NCBI RefSeq assembly: GCF_002968015.1
Contig: NZ_PUIP01000001.1
Coordinates: forward strand, 496,001 to 560,000
Reading direction: 5' to 3'
DNA from: Massilia phosphatilytica
GTDB taxonomy: Bacteria > Pseudomonadota > Gammaproteobacteria > Burkholderiales > Burkholderiaceae_D
DNA length: 64,000 nt
The notes under the pieces are model-generated. The model had not been told where the DNA came from. It made no database searches and worked only from the letters and a program-made list of their open reading frames with translations. This document shows positions 36,766 through 46,358 of this stretch, in pieces. A program made the position numbers and the translations under genes. How positions within the stretch are numbered: the first letter of the stretch is position 1; every line of letters begins with the position of its first letter.

Positions 36766-36810
36766 ACCAAACAGCCTGGCCGACCCACCGGCCATATTTT
36801 TAAGACAAGA

Positions 36811-36826
36811 ATGATTGCGGTGTCAT
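36811..36826. promoter_or_regulatory. LacI-family operator O2 of garD
   Basis: ATGATTGCGGTGTCAT, one base different from O1, centred 61 bp downstream of it. Confidence 0.75.
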
Positions 36827-36864
36827 TTTTCGCTGGAATTCCGGTTTTGCCGGCGCGAACCTGA

Positions 36865-36880
36865 ATGATTGCGCAATCAT
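36865..36880. promoter_or_regulatory. LacI-family operator O3 of garD
   Basis: ATGATTGCGCAATCAT, a perfect 16-bp palindrome centred 54 bp after O2 and ending one base before the GGAG ribosome binding site of garD. Repression would act at or after transcription start. Confidence 0.8.
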
Positions 36881-36890
36881 GGAGACGCTG

Positions 36891-38429
36891 ATGACTATCC
36901 CCCGCATTATCCGCATGCACGAGAACGACAATGTCGCCATCGTCGTCAACGCCGGCGGCCTGCCGGAAGGCACCGTCTTCCCGGACGGCCTCACACTGAC
37001 CACCCGCGTGCCGGAAGGGCACAAGGTGGCCCTCGTCGACATCGCCCAGGGCGAACGCATCGTGCGCTACGACGTGACGATCGGCTTCGCGCTGCAACCC
37101 ATCGCCCGCGGCACGTGGATCGAGGAGTCGCTCGTCGGCATGCCGGCCGCGCGCGGACTGGACGACCTGCCCAGGCCCGTCCGCGACCGCGCCCCCCTGG
37201 CGCCGCTGGAAGGTTATACGTTCGAAGGTTTCCGCAATCCGGACGGCTCGGTCGGCACGCGCAACATCCTCGCCATCAGCGAGACGGTGCAGTGCGTGTC
37301 GGGTGTCGTCGCGTTTGCCGTCGACCGCATCAAGAAAGAGCTGCTGCCGAACTACCCGCATGTGGACGACGTCATCGCCATCGAACACACGTACGGCTGC
37401 GGCGTCGCCATCGACGCGCCCGGCGCCGAGATCCCGATCCGTACACTCCGCAACATTGCGAAGAACCCGAACTTCGGCGGCCGCGTGATGCTCGTGAGCC
37501 TCGGCTGCGAAAAGCTGCAGCCGGCGCGCCTGTTCCCGCAAGGGTCGATCCCGATCCAGACGCAGACCATGGACGCCGTCTGCCTGCAGGATGCGGCGCA
37601 CGTGGGGTTCGGCGACATGATCGAATCCATCATGCGCACGGCCGAACAACACCTCGCGCAACTGAACCTGCGCCGGCGCGAGACGGTGCCGGCGTCGGAA
37701 CTGGTCGTCGGCGTGCAGTGCGGCGGCAGCGACGCGTTTTCCGGCGTGACCGCGAACCCGGCCGTCGGCTACGCCAGCGACCTGCTCGTGCGGGCCGGCG
37801 CCGCCGTCATGTTTTCCGAAACGACGGAAGTCCGCGACGGCATCGACCAGTTGACGGCGCGCGCCGCGGACGACGACGTCGCGCAGGCGATGGTCCGCGA
37901 GATGGCGTGGTACGACGACTATCTCAAACGGGGCGGCGTGGACCGCAGCGCGAACACGACGCCGGGGAACAAGAAGGGCGGTCTCGCCAACATCACCGAA
38001 AAGGCGATGGGCTCCATCATCAAGTCCGGCACGGCCCCGATCGCGGGCGTGCTGGCGCCGGGCGAGAAGCTGCAGCAGAAAGGCCTGATCTATGCGGCCA
38101 CGCCCGCCAGCGATTTCATCTGCGGCACGCTGCAGCTGGCCGCCGGCATGAACATGCACGTGTTCACGACGGGCCGCGGCACGCCATACGGCCTGGCCGC
38201 GGTGCCGGTGGTGAAAGTCGCCACCCGCGACGATCTCGCGCGCCGCTGGCACGACCTCATGGACATCAACGCCGGCCGCATCGCGACCGGGGACGCGACG
38301 ATCGCGGACGTGGGCTGGGAGTTGTTCCACTTCCTGCTCGACGTGGCGAGCGGCCGCAAGAAGACGTGGGCCGAGCACTGGAAGCTCCATAACGCGCTCA
38401 CGCTCTTCAATCCGGCGCCCGTGACCTGA
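36891..38429 (+). CDS. garD: galactarate dehydratase
   Basis: 512-residue enzyme that dehydrates galactarate to 5-keto-4-deoxyglucarate, the KdgD substrate. It aligns by eye along its full length with E. coli GarD: an N-terminal SAF-like domain ([20 protein letters not shown]), a linker ending [20 protein letters not shown], and the catalytic domain with [52 protein letters not shown] and a [22 protein letters not shown] C-terminus. Conserved Cys residues ([22 protein letters not shown]) are metal or substrate ligands in the UxaA/GarD family. The ATG at 36891 has GGAG six bases upstream; an ATG at 36879 lies inside operator O3. Altronate dehydratase is the alternative but the GarD match is stronger. 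Confidence 0.95.
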   Translation: MTIPRIIRMHENDNVAIVVNAGGLPEGTVFPDGLTLTTRVPEGHKVALVDIAQGERIVRYDVTIGFALQPIARGTWIEESLVGMPAARGLDDLPRPVRDRAPLAPLEGYTFEGFRNPDGSVGTRNILAISETVQCVSGVVAFAVDRIKKELLPNYPHVDDVIAIEHTYGCGVAIDAPGAEIPIRTLRNIAKNPNFGGRVMLVSLGCEKLQPARLFPQGSIPIQTQTMDAVCLQDAAHVGFGDMIESIMRTAEQHLAQLNLRRRETVPASELVVGVQCGGSDAFSGVTANPAVGYASDLLVRAGAAVMFSETTEVRDGIDQLTARAADDDVAQAMVREMAWYDDYLKRGGVDRSANTTPGNKKGGLANITEKAMGSIIKSGTAPIAGVLAPGEKLQQKGLIYAATPASDFICGTLQLAAGMNMHVFTTGRGTPYGLAAVPVVKVATRDDLARRWHDLMDINAGRIATGDATIADVGWELFHFLLDVASGRKKTWAEHWKLHNALTLFNPAPVT

Positions 38430-38473
38430 CCGCACGCGCGACCGCACAAGACACATAACAGCAAGGAGACATC

Positions 38474-39538
38474 TTGAAGAAAGCAGCATGCATCGCCCTC
38501 GGCCTGGCCGCGGGCGCGGGCGCGCACGCCCAGACGAATGTGACGATCTACGGCATCGCCGACGCGGCGTTCGTCGGCGAGAACGGCGGCAGCGCCGGTC
38601 ATCAAACGAAGATCACGAGCGGCGCGGGCTCCGCGTCGCGCATCGGCTTCCGCGGCACCGAGGATCTCGGCAACGGCATGTCCGCGTTCTTCACGCTGGA
38701 GACGGGCGCGAAGATCGACACGGGCGAACTCGATGCCACGAACACGATCTTCAACCGCCAGGCGTTCGTGGGGTTGAAAACGAAGGCCGGTTCGGTCGCC
38801 CTCGGCCGCCAGTACACGCCTTACCACCTGACCCTGACGTCCGTCGCCGACCCGTTCGGCACCGGCTACGCGGGCACGGCGAAGAACCTCTTCCCGGACA
38901 ATGGCACCAACGTCCGCACCAGCAACACCATCACGTACACGTCGCCAACGGTACATGGCGTGCACGCTGAACTCGCGTACAGCGCCGGCGAGCAGACCGA
39001 ATTGGCGGCGGGGCGCCAGTTCGGCGGCGCGCTCGACGTCGCCCATGGCCCCCTGCGCGTACGCCTCTCGTACAACAGCAAGAACACGGACGTGGCGGCG
39101 ACGGGCGTGAACCACGACCTGGGGCGCAACATCCTCCTCGGCGCGAACTACGACCTCAAATGGATCAAGCTGTACGGCGCGTTCGAAGTCGACAAGGGTT
39201 TCAACAGCGCCACGCTGGGCAATGCGAACAACCCGTACGGCGGGGTGAAACCGACGCCGTCTACGGATGGCCGCGAATTCCTGCTGGGCTTCTCCGCACC
39301 CGTCGGCCCGGGCACCCTGATGTTCTCCACGCAGCACAAGAACGACCGCACGCGCTTCGACCAGGACGCGCGCGAGTGGGGCATCGGCTATTTGTACGCG
39401 CTGTCGAAACGTACGGGCCTGTACGCGGCGTACGCACATATCAATAACAAGAACGGCGCCGGCTACACGGTCGCCAACAACACGGAGTCGGGTACGGGCA
39501 ACACCGGCTACAACCTGGGCATCCGCCAGACGTTCTGA
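38474..39538 (+). CDS. Gram-negative general porin
   Basis: 354-residue 16-stranded trimeric outer-membrane porin of the betaproteobacterial Omp32/OmpC type. The signal peptide (1-19, ending AHAQ) is followed by VTIYGIADAAFVG, GSASRIGFRGTEDLGNGMSA and FFTLETGAKIDTG, and the chain ends with a terminal Phe (NLGIRQTF). The start is an unusual TTG, supported by AAGGAG six bases upstream and by the signal peptide opening KKAACIALG; no ATG fits. It lies 44 bp after garD and 32 bp before the MFS carrier, so it is probably the outer-membrane entry route for the sugar acid taken up by that carrier. Confidence 0.9.
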   Translation: MKKAACIALGLAAGAGAHAQTNVTIYGIADAAFVGENGGSAGHQTKITSGAGSASRIGFRGTEDLGNGMSAFFTLETGAKIDTGELDATNTIFNRQAFVGLKTKAGSVALGRQYTPYHLTLTSVADPFGTGYAGTAKNLFPDNGTNVRTSNTITYTSPTVHGVHAELAYSAGEQTELAAGRQFGGALDVAHGPLRVRLSYNSKNTDVAATGVNHDLGRNILLGANYDLKWIKLYGAFEVDKGFNSATLGNANNPYGGVKPTPSTDGREFLLGFSAPVGPGTLMFSTQHKNDRTRFDQDAREWGIGYLYALSKRTGLYAAYAHINNKNGAGYTVANNTESGTGNTGYNLGIRQTF

Positions 39539-39570
39539 GTCCGGCGGGCACACCATTCTTTGGAGGGACC

Positions 39571-40938
39571 ATGGAGCACACAACGACCGCCGCCATGCCG
39601 GGCGCCACGACCAAACTCGCTTCGCGCACGCGCTGGAGCATTCTCGCCATCCTGTTCATCGTCACGACGGTCAACTACGCGGACCGCGCCTCGATCTCGA
39701 TCGCGGGCCCCGAGATCCGCAAGGCCATGGGCCTGTCGCCCGTCGAGATGGGTTTCATTTTTTCCGCGTTCGCGTGGTCGTACGTGGCGGCCCAGCTGCC
39801 CGGCGGCTGGCTGCTCGACCGCTTCGGCTCGAAGATCACCTATTTCTTCAGCATCTTCCTGTGGTCGCTGTTCACCCTGCTGACGGGCGGTGTCGGCTTC
39901 CTCACCGGCGCCGCCGCGGTGGGCACGCTGTTCGTGCTGCGCTTCCTCGTCGGCGCCGCCGAGGCGCCTTCGTTCCCGGGCAACAGCCGCATCACGTCGG
40001 CCTGGTTCCCCACGCACGAACGGGGGCTCGCGTCCGCGCTGTTCAACTCCGCCCAGTATTTCGCGACGGTGCTGTTCGCGCCGATCATGGGCTGGCTCGT
40101 GCACGCGTTCGGCTGGGAGAGCGTGTTCATCGTGATGGGCGGCCTCGGGATCGCGCTGGCCTTCGTCTGGCTGAAGGTCATCCACGGACCGAAGGACCAC
40201 CCGTCCGTCAGCGCCAGCGAACTGAAATACATCGAGGAGGGCGGGGCGCTCGTCGACCTGGACGGTGCCAAGCGCACTGCACAGGCGCCGGCGGTCGACA
40301 CGCTCGCCTGCGTCAAGGAGCTGCTGGGCAACCGCATGCTGCTGGGCGTGTACATCGGCCAGTACTGCATCAACACGCTGACGTACTTCTTCCTCACGTG
40401 GTTCCCCGTGTACCTCGTGCAGGAGCGCCACATGACGATCCTGAAGGCGGGCTTCGTCGCGTCGCTGCCGGCCATCGCCGGCTTCCTCGGCGGCGTCGTG
40501 GGCGGCACGATCTCGGACCGCCTCGCGAAGGCCGGCTTCTCGCTGTCGATGTCGCGCAAGGTGCCGATCGTGTGCGGCATGCTGCTGTCGATGAGCATGA
40601 TCGCCTGTAACTACATCGACACCGACGCCGTCGTCGTCGCCGTGATGGCGCTGGCGTTCTTCGGCAAGGGCGTCGGCGCGCTGGGCTGGGCCGTCGTGGC
40701 CGATACGTCGCCGAAGGAAGCGGGCGGCCTGTCCGGCGCGCTGTTCAACACCTTCGGCAACGTCGCGGGCATCACGACGCCGATCGTCATCGGCTACATC
40801 CTGCAGGGGACGGGATCGTTCGCGGGCGCGCTCGTGTACGTGGGCGCGAACGCGGCCGTCACGATCTTCAGCTATGTGTTCATCGTGGGCGAGATCAAGC
40901 GGGTGAAGCTGGTGAAGTCGCTGAAAACGGCAACGTGA
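39571..40938 (+). CDS. MFS hexarate/hexuronate transporter (GudP/GarP type)
   Basis: 455-residue inner-membrane carrier of the anion:cation symporter branch of the major facilitator superfamily, with 12 helices. The signatures are TTVNYADRASISIAGPEI in helix 1, AWSYVAAQLPGGWLLDRFGS at the loop 2-3 motif, and FLVGAAEAPSFPGNSRITSA then WFPTHERGLASALFNSAQY, as in glucarate and galactarate carriers GudP and GarP. A GGAGG site precedes the ATG. Being last in the garD-porin-transporter run under the three operators, it most likely imports galactarate or glucarate. Confidence 0.92.
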   Translation: MEHTTTAAMPGATTKLASRTRWSILAILFIVTTVNYADRASISIAGPEIRKAMGLSPVEMGFIFSAFAWSYVAAQLPGGWLLDRFGSKITYFFSIFLWSLFTLLTGGVGFLTGAAAVGTLFVLRFLVGAAEAPSFPGNSRITSAWFPTHERGLASALFNSAQYFATVLFAPIMGWLVHAFGWESVFIVMGGLGIALAFVWLKVIHGPKDHPSVSASELKYIEEGGALVDLDGAKRTAQAPAVDTLACVKELLGNRMLLGVYIGQYCINTLTYFFLTWFPVYLVQERHMTILKAGFVASLPAIAGFLGGVVGGTISDRLAKAGFSLSMSRKVPIVCGMLLSMSMIACNYIDTDAVVVAVMALAFFGKGVGALGWAVVADTSPKEAGGLSGALFNTFGNVAGITTPIVIGYILQGTGSFAGALVYVGANAAVTIFSYVFIVGEIKRVKLVKSLKTAT

Positions 40939-41061
40939 TTTTTTGAATCCGATCTCCGGGTTGCTGCGTATAAGAGGGAGAAGGGGCGCACGCACGTAAT
41001 CGTTTCCAGTCCTGTCATTGTACGGTTACAATGTTTTCATTAAATCAATGACAGGGCCGCC

Positions 41062-41640
41062 GTGAGCCAGGAGACCGACCAGGACGACCAGCTGTACCAC
41101 CTGCTCGCCGCCGTGGCCCTGCAGGACCGCGCCGCGTTCCGCAGGCTGTACGACGCCACGTCGCCGAAGCTGTTCGGCTTCGCGCTGCGCGTGCTGCACA
41201 AGGAAGAACTGGCGGAGGAGGCCGTGCAGGATGCCTTCGTCGCGATCTGGCACGCGGCCGCCGGCTACCAGGTGCACCTGGCGGCGCCGCTCACGTGGAT
41301 GGTGACGATCGTGCGCAACAAGGCGCTGGACATCCGCCGCCGCGCGCTGGCGGATGGCGGCGACGTCCGGGTCGAACTGGAGGATGCCGACAGTCTCGCG
41401 GACATGACGGCGGGCCCGCACGAGCAGGCGCAGCTCTCGCGCGACGCGCAGGCGCTGGCGCGCTGCATGGACACGCTCGCGGGCCGCCAGCGCCAGGCGA
41501 TCGGCATGGCGTACATGCACGACCTGTCGCATTCGGACGTGGCCGCACGTCTCGACCTGCCGCTGGGCACGGTCAAGACGTGGATCCGGCGCGGCCTCGA
41601 CCGGCTGCGCGAGTGCCTGAATCAACGGGAGGCCGCATGA
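41062..41640 (+). CDS. ECF sigma factor (SigK/RpoE-like)
   Basis: 192-residue extracytoplasmic-function sigma factor. Region 2 is LYDATSPKLFGFALRVLHKE to AEEAVQDAFVAIWHAA to TWMVTIVRNKALDIRRR, and region 4 is LAGRQRQAIGMAYMHDLSHS then DVAARLDLPLGTVKTWIRRG. It is held at the membrane by the anti-sigma factor encoded immediately after it, with the ATGA overlap (41637-41640) ensuring coupled translation. The start is GTG 41062. Upstream 123 bp contain AT-rich sequence (near 41020-41055) where a self-regulated promoter is likely. Confidence 0.92.
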   Translation: MSQETDQDDQLYHLLAAVALQDRAAFRRLYDATSPKLFGFALRVLHKEELAEEAVQDAFVAIWHAAAGYQVHLAAPLTWMVTIVRNKALDIRRRALADGGDVRVELEDADSLADMTAGPHEQAQLSRDAQALARCMDTLAGRQRQAIGMAYMHDLSHSDVAARLDLPLGTVKTWIRRGLDRLRECLNQREAA

Positions 41641-42347
41641 ACATCCGCGACAACGCGCCGCTGCGCGACCGGCTCGCGGCCGAATACGCGCTCGGCACCC
41701 TGCGCGGCGGGGCGCGGCGCCGCTTCGAAACATGGCTGCGCGACGACCGCCTGCTGCGCGCCGCTGTCGCCGACTGGCAGGGGCGGCTCGCGACCCTGGC
41801 CGAACTGCAGCAGCCGGTGACGCCGCCGGCGCGCGTGTGGGACCACATCGAGCGCCGCCTGGCGCCGGGGGCCGCAGCGCCGCGCGTACCGTGGTGGCAG
41901 TTCTGGCGCACGTCCGCCGCGCGTCCCTGGGGCGTGCTGGCGCTGGCCGCGAGCGCGGGCGTGCTCGTGCTGGCCGTGCGGCTGGCGGCGCCGCCCGTGG
42001 CCGCACCGCAGACGCAGCAGATCGCCGCGCTGTCCGACGCCCAGTCGCAGACCGTCATGGTGGTCACGGCCGACACGCGCCACGGCCGCCTGCAGGTGCG
42101 CGTGGCCGAAGACGTCCACGTGCCCGCCGACCGCACCCTGCAACTGTGGGCGATCACGCGCACGGGCAAACCCCGCTCGCTCGGCATCCTGCCCGATAAC
42201 CGCAGCACGGACCTGGCGCTCGACGCGCGCGCGATCGCGCCGGACGTGGCGCTGCTCGCGATCAGCCTGGAGCCGAAGGGCGGCTCGCCCGATCCGAACG
42301 GCCCGACGGGACCCGTGCTGTACAAGGGCGGCTGGGCGCGGCTGTGA
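41637..42347 (+). CDS. anti-sigma factor, RskA family
   Basis: 236-residue membrane anti-sigma factor. The N-terminal cytoplasmic domain (about 1-80, DRLAAEYALGTLRGGARRRF) binds the sigma factor, one helix (about 98-118, VLALAASAGVLVLAVRLAA) crosses the membrane, and the periplasmic part is the RskA C-terminal domain, with RTLQLWAITRTGKPRSLGIL and ISLEPKGGSPDPNGPTGPVL. It has no zinc-binding HxxxCxxC motif. Signal release normally needs regulated proteolysis. The GH20 gene begins 29 bp later on the same strand. Confidence 0.9.
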   Translation: MNIRDNAPLRDRLAAEYALGTLRGGARRRFETWLRDDRLLRAAVADWQGRLATLAELQQPVTPPARVWDHIERRLAPGAAAPRVPWWQFWRTSAARPWGVLALAASAGVLVLAVRLAAPPVAAPQTQQIAALSDAQSQTVMVVTADTRHGRLQVRVAEDVHVPADRTLQLWAITRTGKPRSLGILPDNRSTDLALDARAIAPDVALLAISLEPKGGSPDPNGPTGPVLYKGGWARL

Positions 42348-42376
42348 ATCCACTCTTTCATCGTCGAGGTGCCAGC

Positions 42377-44044
42377 ATGCGCATGTCCGCCGTCCTGTCC
42401 CTGTGCTGCCTGGTCGGCGCTGTCCACGCACAGGACATCGTGCCCCGTCCGGCTCACCTGCAGCGCACAAGCGGCGATTTCGCCCTGACCCCGGCCACCC
42501 GCATCGTCGCCGCCGGCGCCGCGCTGCCCGAGGCGTCGACCTTGCGCGACTATTTGCGCCCGGCCACGGGTTTCGACCTGCCGGTGAGCCGGACCGACAG
42601 CGACAACGCGATCCGCCTGCGCCTCGATCCGACGGCGGACCTGGGCCAGGAGGGCTACCGCCTAGTCAGCGACGCGCGCGGCGTGACCATCTCGGCGGCG
42701 CAGCCGGCCGGCCTGTTCTACGGCGTCCAGACCTTGCGCCAGATGCTCCCGGCCGACATCCATCGCCAGGCGGTCGTAAAGCGCACGTGGGCGCTGCCGG
42801 CCGTCGCCATCGAGGATGCGCCCCGGTTCCCGTGGCGCGGCAGCCACCTGGACGTCGCGCGCCATTTCATGCCCAAGGAATTCGTGCTGAAGCACATCGA
42901 GCTGCTGGCCCAGCACAAGATGAACGTCTTCCACTGGCACCTGACCGACGACCAGGGCTGGCGCGTCGAGATCAAGCGCTATCCGCGCCTGACGCAGGTG
43001 GGCGCGTGGCGGCGTGACAGCATGCTCGCGTATTCTCCGCCGCGCTACGACGGCAGGCCGCACGGCGGGTTTTATACGCAGGACGACATCCGCGAAGTGG
43101 TGGCCTACGCGGCCGCGCGCCACGTGACCATCGTGCCGGAAATCGAGATGCCGGGCCATGCGCAGGCCGCCGTCGCCGCGTACCCCGAGCTGGGCAACCG
43201 GCCCGACCGGGCACTCCCGGTGGGCACCGACTGGGGCGTGATCCCGCACGTGTTCAACGTGGAAGACGGCACCATCGCTTTTTTGCAAAATGTGCTGGAC
43301 GAGGTGATGGCCCTGTTCCCGGGCCAGACCATCCACGTGGGCGGCGACGAGTGCCCGAAGACGGAGTGGGCGCAATCACCCGCCGCGCTGGCGCGCATGA
43401 AGCAGCAGGGTCTCGTGCCGCAGTCGGCCACCTTGCAGGACATCCAGAACTATCGCGACGCGCAGGGCAAGCCGGCCGAACACCCCGCGCTGCACGGGCT
43501 GCAAAGCTGGTTCATCGGCCGCATGGATGCTTACCTGACGCAGCACGGCCGCCGCCTGATCGGCTGGGACGAGATCCTGGAAGGCGGCCTCGCGCCGGGT
43601 GCCGCCGTGATGAGCTGGCGCGGCGAGGCGGGCGGCATCAAGGCCGCGGGCGCCGGACACGACGTCGTCATGACGCCGGAGCGCGAGACCTATTTCGATT
43701 TTTACCAGGCCGACCCGAAGAGTCCCGGCTTTCGTGAACCGATGGGCGTGCGCGACGTGACGTCGCTCGCGCGCGTGTACGCGTACGACCCTTTGCCGGC
43801 GGCACTCCCGGCATCCCAGGCGCGCCACGTGCTGGGCAGCCAGGCGCAGTTGTGGACGGAATACATGGCAACCCCGCGCGACGTCGAATACATGGCCTGG
43901 CCGCGCCTGGCGGCGCTGGCCGAAGGCCTGTGGACGCCGAAGGCCCTGAAAGACTATGCGGGATTCGAGGCCCGGATGCCGGCGGCGCTCGGCCGCCTGC
44001 AGGTGCAGGACGTGAACTACCGCCCACTGGAAGGGCCTCGCTGA
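42377..44044 (+). CDS. GH20 beta-N-acetylhexosaminidase
   Basis: 555-residue exported exo-hexosaminidase releasing terminal GlcNAc/GalNAc, for example from chitooligosaccharides. The signal peptide spans 1-18 (ending VHAQ). An N-terminal alpha/beta domain (about 20-140) is followed by a TIM barrel with FPWRGSHLDVARHFMPKEFV, HWHLTDDQGWRVEIKRYP, and the substrate-assisted catalytic pair Asp324-Glu325 in HVGGDECPKTEW. Two Trp of the active site are seen in VMSWRGEAGG and QLWTEYMATP. The ATG at 42377 has GAGG upstream; an alternative GTG at 42344 overlaps the anti-sigma stop. Its position suggests co-expression with, or control by, the ECF pair. Confidence 0.92.
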   Translation: MRMSAVLSLCCLVGAVHAQDIVPRPAHLQRTSGDFALTPATRIVAAGAALPEASTLRDYLRPATGFDLPVSRTDSDNAIRLRLDPTADLGQEGYRLVSDARGVTISAAQPAGLFYGVQTLRQMLPADIHRQAVVKRTWALPAVAIEDAPRFPWRGSHLDVARHFMPKEFVLKHIELLAQHKMNVFHWHLTDDQGWRVEIKRYPRLTQVGAWRRDSMLAYSPPRYDGRPHGGFYTQDDIREVVAYAAARHVTIVPEIEMPGHAQAAVAAYPELGNRPDRALPVGTDWGVIPHVFNVEDGTIAFLQNVLDEVMALFPGQTIHVGGDECPKTEWAQSPAALARMKQQGLVPQSATLQDIQNYRDAQGKPAEHPALHGLQSWFIGRMDAYLTQHGRRLIGWDEILEGGLAPGAAVMSWRGEAGGIKAAGAGHDVVMTPERETYFDFYQADPKSPGFREPMGVRDVTSLARVYAYDPLPAALPASQARHVLGSQAQLWTEYMATPRDVEYMAWPRLAALAEGLWTPKALKDYAGFEARMPAALGRLQVQDVNYRPLEGPR

Positions 44045-44053
44045 CCCTGAAGG

Positions 44054-44836
44054 TTACTGCATGAACCAGCCGTGGCTGACGACGATCGACTGGCCCGTCA
44101 GCGCATTCGACGGGAAGGTCGCGAGGAACAGCGCCGTGTGCGCGACGTCTTCCACGGTCGTGAACTCGCCGTCGACCGTCTCCTTCAGCATCACCTTCTT
44201 GACGACGTCGTCCTCGCTGATCCCGAGTTCCCTGGCCTGTTCCGGGATCTGCTTCTCGACCAGCGGCGTGCGCACGAAGCCCGGGCAGATCACGTTCACG
44301 CGCACGCCGTGCGCCGCGCCTTCCTTGGCGACGACCTTCGCCAGCCCGACGAGGCCGTGCTTCGCGGCGACGTACGGCGCCTTCAGCACCGACGCTTCCT
44401 TCGAGTGCACTGACCCCATGTAGATGACGGTGCCGCCGCGGCCCTGCGCATACATCCGCTTCAGGCAGGCGCGCGTCGTGAGGAAGGCGCCGTCCAGGTG
44501 GATCGCGAGCATCTTCTTCCAGTCGGAGAACTTGAATTCGTCGACCGGCGCGACGATCTGGATGCCCGCGTTCGACACGAGAACGTCGATGCCGCCGAAT
44601 GTTTCCGCCACCCGGGCGATGCCGGCATCGACCTGTTCCTCGTTCGTCACGTCCATCGCGACGGCGAGGGCACGCTCGCCCGACGGATCGAATTCGCGCG
44701 CCACGGCCTGCGCGGCGTCCAGGTTGAGGTCCGCGATGGCGACCTTCGCGCCGTGGTCGAAATACGTCTTCGCGATCTCTTTGCCGATGCCGCTGGCGGC
44801 GCCCGTGACGACGGCGACTTTATCCTGCATGTTCAT
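44054..44836 (-). CDS. hbdH: 3-hydroxybutyrate dehydrogenase
   Basis: 260-residue short-chain dehydrogenase oxidising (R)-3-hydroxybutyrate to acetoacetate with NAD. It has the Rossmann motif [12 protein letters not shown], the NAG motif [11 protein letters not shown], and the catalytic Ser and Tyr-Lys in [20 protein letters not shown]. The [13 protein letters not shown] and [24 protein letters not shown] stretches are characteristic of this dehydrogenase. The ATG has AAGGA upstream inside the end of the patatin gene, which it overlaps by 17 bp, so the two are co-translated. It works with PhaC encoded 4 kb away in storage polyester turnover. Confidence 0.93.
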   Translation of the reverse strand: MNMQDKVAVVTGAASGIGKEIAKTYFDHGAKVAIADLNLDAAQAVAREFDPSGERALAVAMDVTNEEQVDAGIARVAETFGGIDVLVSNAGIQIVAPVDEFKFSDWKKMLAIHLDGAFLTTRACLKRMYAQGRGGTVIYMGSVHSKEASVLKAPYVAAKHGLVGLAKVVAKEGAAHGVRVNVICPGFVRTPLVEKQIPEQARELGISEDDVVKKVMLKETVDGEFTTVEDVAHTALFLATFPSNALTGQSIVVSHGWFMQ

Positions 44837-46064
44837 GGTTGTCCTTTTCTGCGGAGGTGGGGAGGGGAAGCGGGTGCGCGGGCGACGTCAGGAAATCGTA
44901 GGTGGCCGGGTTGCATTCGAAGCGCGGCAGCTGGAAGATCTCTTCATGGGCGAGCGTCTTCGTCGCATCCGCATAGCCGGCCTGCCAGTGTTCCTTCATC
45001 GTGCGCCGCGAGAATTCGAAATCCTTGTACTGGCCCTCGTAGGTCGGCGACCGGTAGACCAGTTCGACGATGTTGTACAGCGCCGGATCGGACGCTTCCG
45101 CCAGCATCTGCGCCTGCGGCGTCGCGGCCAGTTCGGGCGGCATCATGGCCAGCAGTTCGTTGTACGCCGTGCGCAGCTTTTCCGTGCGGCGGAACGCCTC
45201 GGTGGCGTTGCGCGTGCGGCTCGAATACTGGATTTCCTTCATGCGCGTGGCGACACCCGCGAGATCGGTCGGCACCTCGCCGCGCGCGCTCCACAAGTCC
45301 ACCTGGAACACGAGCGTGTGCAGGCGCGAACGTGCCGACAGCACCCAGTCGAGCGGCGTATTCGATACCATGCCGCCGTCCCAGTAACGCTCGCCGTCGA
45401 TCTCGACGGCGTCGAAGCCGGGCGGCAGCGCGCCGCTGGCCATGACGTGTTCCGGCCCGATGCGGTCCTTGGCATTGTCGAAGTAGGCGAAGTTGCCGGT
45501 CCTGACGTTGACGGCGCCGATCGACAGGCGCATCTCGCGCGCATTGATGCGGTCGAAGTCGACGAGGCGCTCCAGGGTCGCGCGCAGCGGCGCCGTGTCG
45601 TAGAAGCTCGTCGCGCCGAAGCCGGGCCACGCGAGAAAGGGCGGCGGCAGGCGTGGTTCGAAGAAGCCAGGCACGCCCTGCACGAGCACGCGCCCCGCGG
45701 CGATCTGGTTGACCCAGGCGTGCAACGTGTCGACGAGCGGCACACCGGTCCACCGGTCGCCGACGATGCCGTCGCTGGCCGTGCTGACGAGTTCCCAGAA
45801 TTCGCGCAGCCTGTCGACGCGGTGCTCGCGCGCGTTGCCGGCGATGATCGCGCTGTTGATGGCGCCGATCGAAATGCCGGACACCCACGTGGGCTCGACG
45901 CCCGCTTCCAGCAGCTTTTCATACACGCCGGCCTGGTACGCACCGAGCGCGCCGCCGCCCTGCAGCACGAGGGCGATGCTGTCGAAATCGGTGGCGCAGG
46001 CTTTCGGTACCTCGGCGGGTGCGCGCGAGCCTTCGTGCAGCACGCTTTCGGCGGGCTTATTCAC
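44820..46064 (-). CDS. patatin-like phospholipase with DUF3734-type C-terminus
   Basis: 414-residue acyl hydrolase. The patatin domain (about 30-240) shows the oxyanion loop [20 protein letters not shown], the nucleophile Ser in the GISIG elbow, and the catalytic Asp in [14 protein letters not shown]-terminal extension (about 255-400, [17 protein letters not shown] to [19 protein letters not shown]) matches the DUF3734 group, often found beside 3-hydroxybutyrate dehydrogenase. In this setting lipid or polyester-granule hydrolysis is plausible. The GTG start at 46064 overlaps by eight bases the stop of a short remnant gene upstream, and the stop lies 17 bases inside hbdH. Confidence 0.9.
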   Translation of the reverse strand: MNKPAESVLHEGSRAPAEVPKACATDFDSIALVLQGGGALGAYQAGVYEKLLEAGVEPTWVSGISIGAINSAIIAGNAREHRVDRLREFWELVSTASDGIVGDRWTGVPLVDTLHAWVNQIAAGRVLVQGVPGFFEPRLPPPFLAWPGFGATSFYDTAPLRATLERLVDFDRINAREMRLSIGAVNVRTGNFAYFDNAKDRIGPEHVMASGALPPGFDAVEIDGERYWDGGMVSNTPLDWVLSARSRLHTLVFQVDLWSARGEVPTDLAGVATRMKEIQYSSRTRNATEAFRRTEKLRTAYNELLAMMPPELAATPQAQMLAEASDPALYNIVELVYRSPTYEGQYKDFEFSRRTMKEHWQAGYADATKTLAHEEIFQLPRFECNPATYDFLTSPAHPLPLPTSAEKDNHEHAG

Positions 46065-46182
46065 GTTCCGGCACCGGCGCGTTGCAGCCGTTGACGTTGG
46101 TGGCAATTCCTTTACGCATGTCGTCGTAAAGGGCTTTCTGTTCGGCGGACAGTTCGGCCGGTGGGATCAGTGGCAGGCGCAA
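46057..46182 (-). pseudogene. truncated carboxymuconolactone decarboxylase-like gene (41 codons)
   Basis: A TTG start with GAGGA five bases upstream opens a frame reading RLPLIPPAELSAEQKALYDD then MRKGIATNVNG, which resembles the N-terminus of a carboxymuconolactone decarboxylase-family protein (usually about 180 residues). After about 30 residues the match stops, and the frame ends NAPVPERE with TAA overlapping the patatin GTG. The rest of the family domain is missing. Either a deletion fused the remnant to the patatin gene, or the short peptide now serves as a translational leader for it. Confidence 0.5.
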
Positions 46183-46358
46183 TGCATTCCTCGCTAAGTC
46201 AATACGAAAGGCGAGGCAGCGTCGATGTTCGGCAGCGCGTTGCCTCGGCGCGTATTCTGGCAAATTGCGGATGGGGCTGCTGCACGATTGGATGATGTCC
46301 GCCATGTTTACGCCGCGCTGGTATAGTCGCCGGCACCCATTGGACTGACGAGGAAGGC

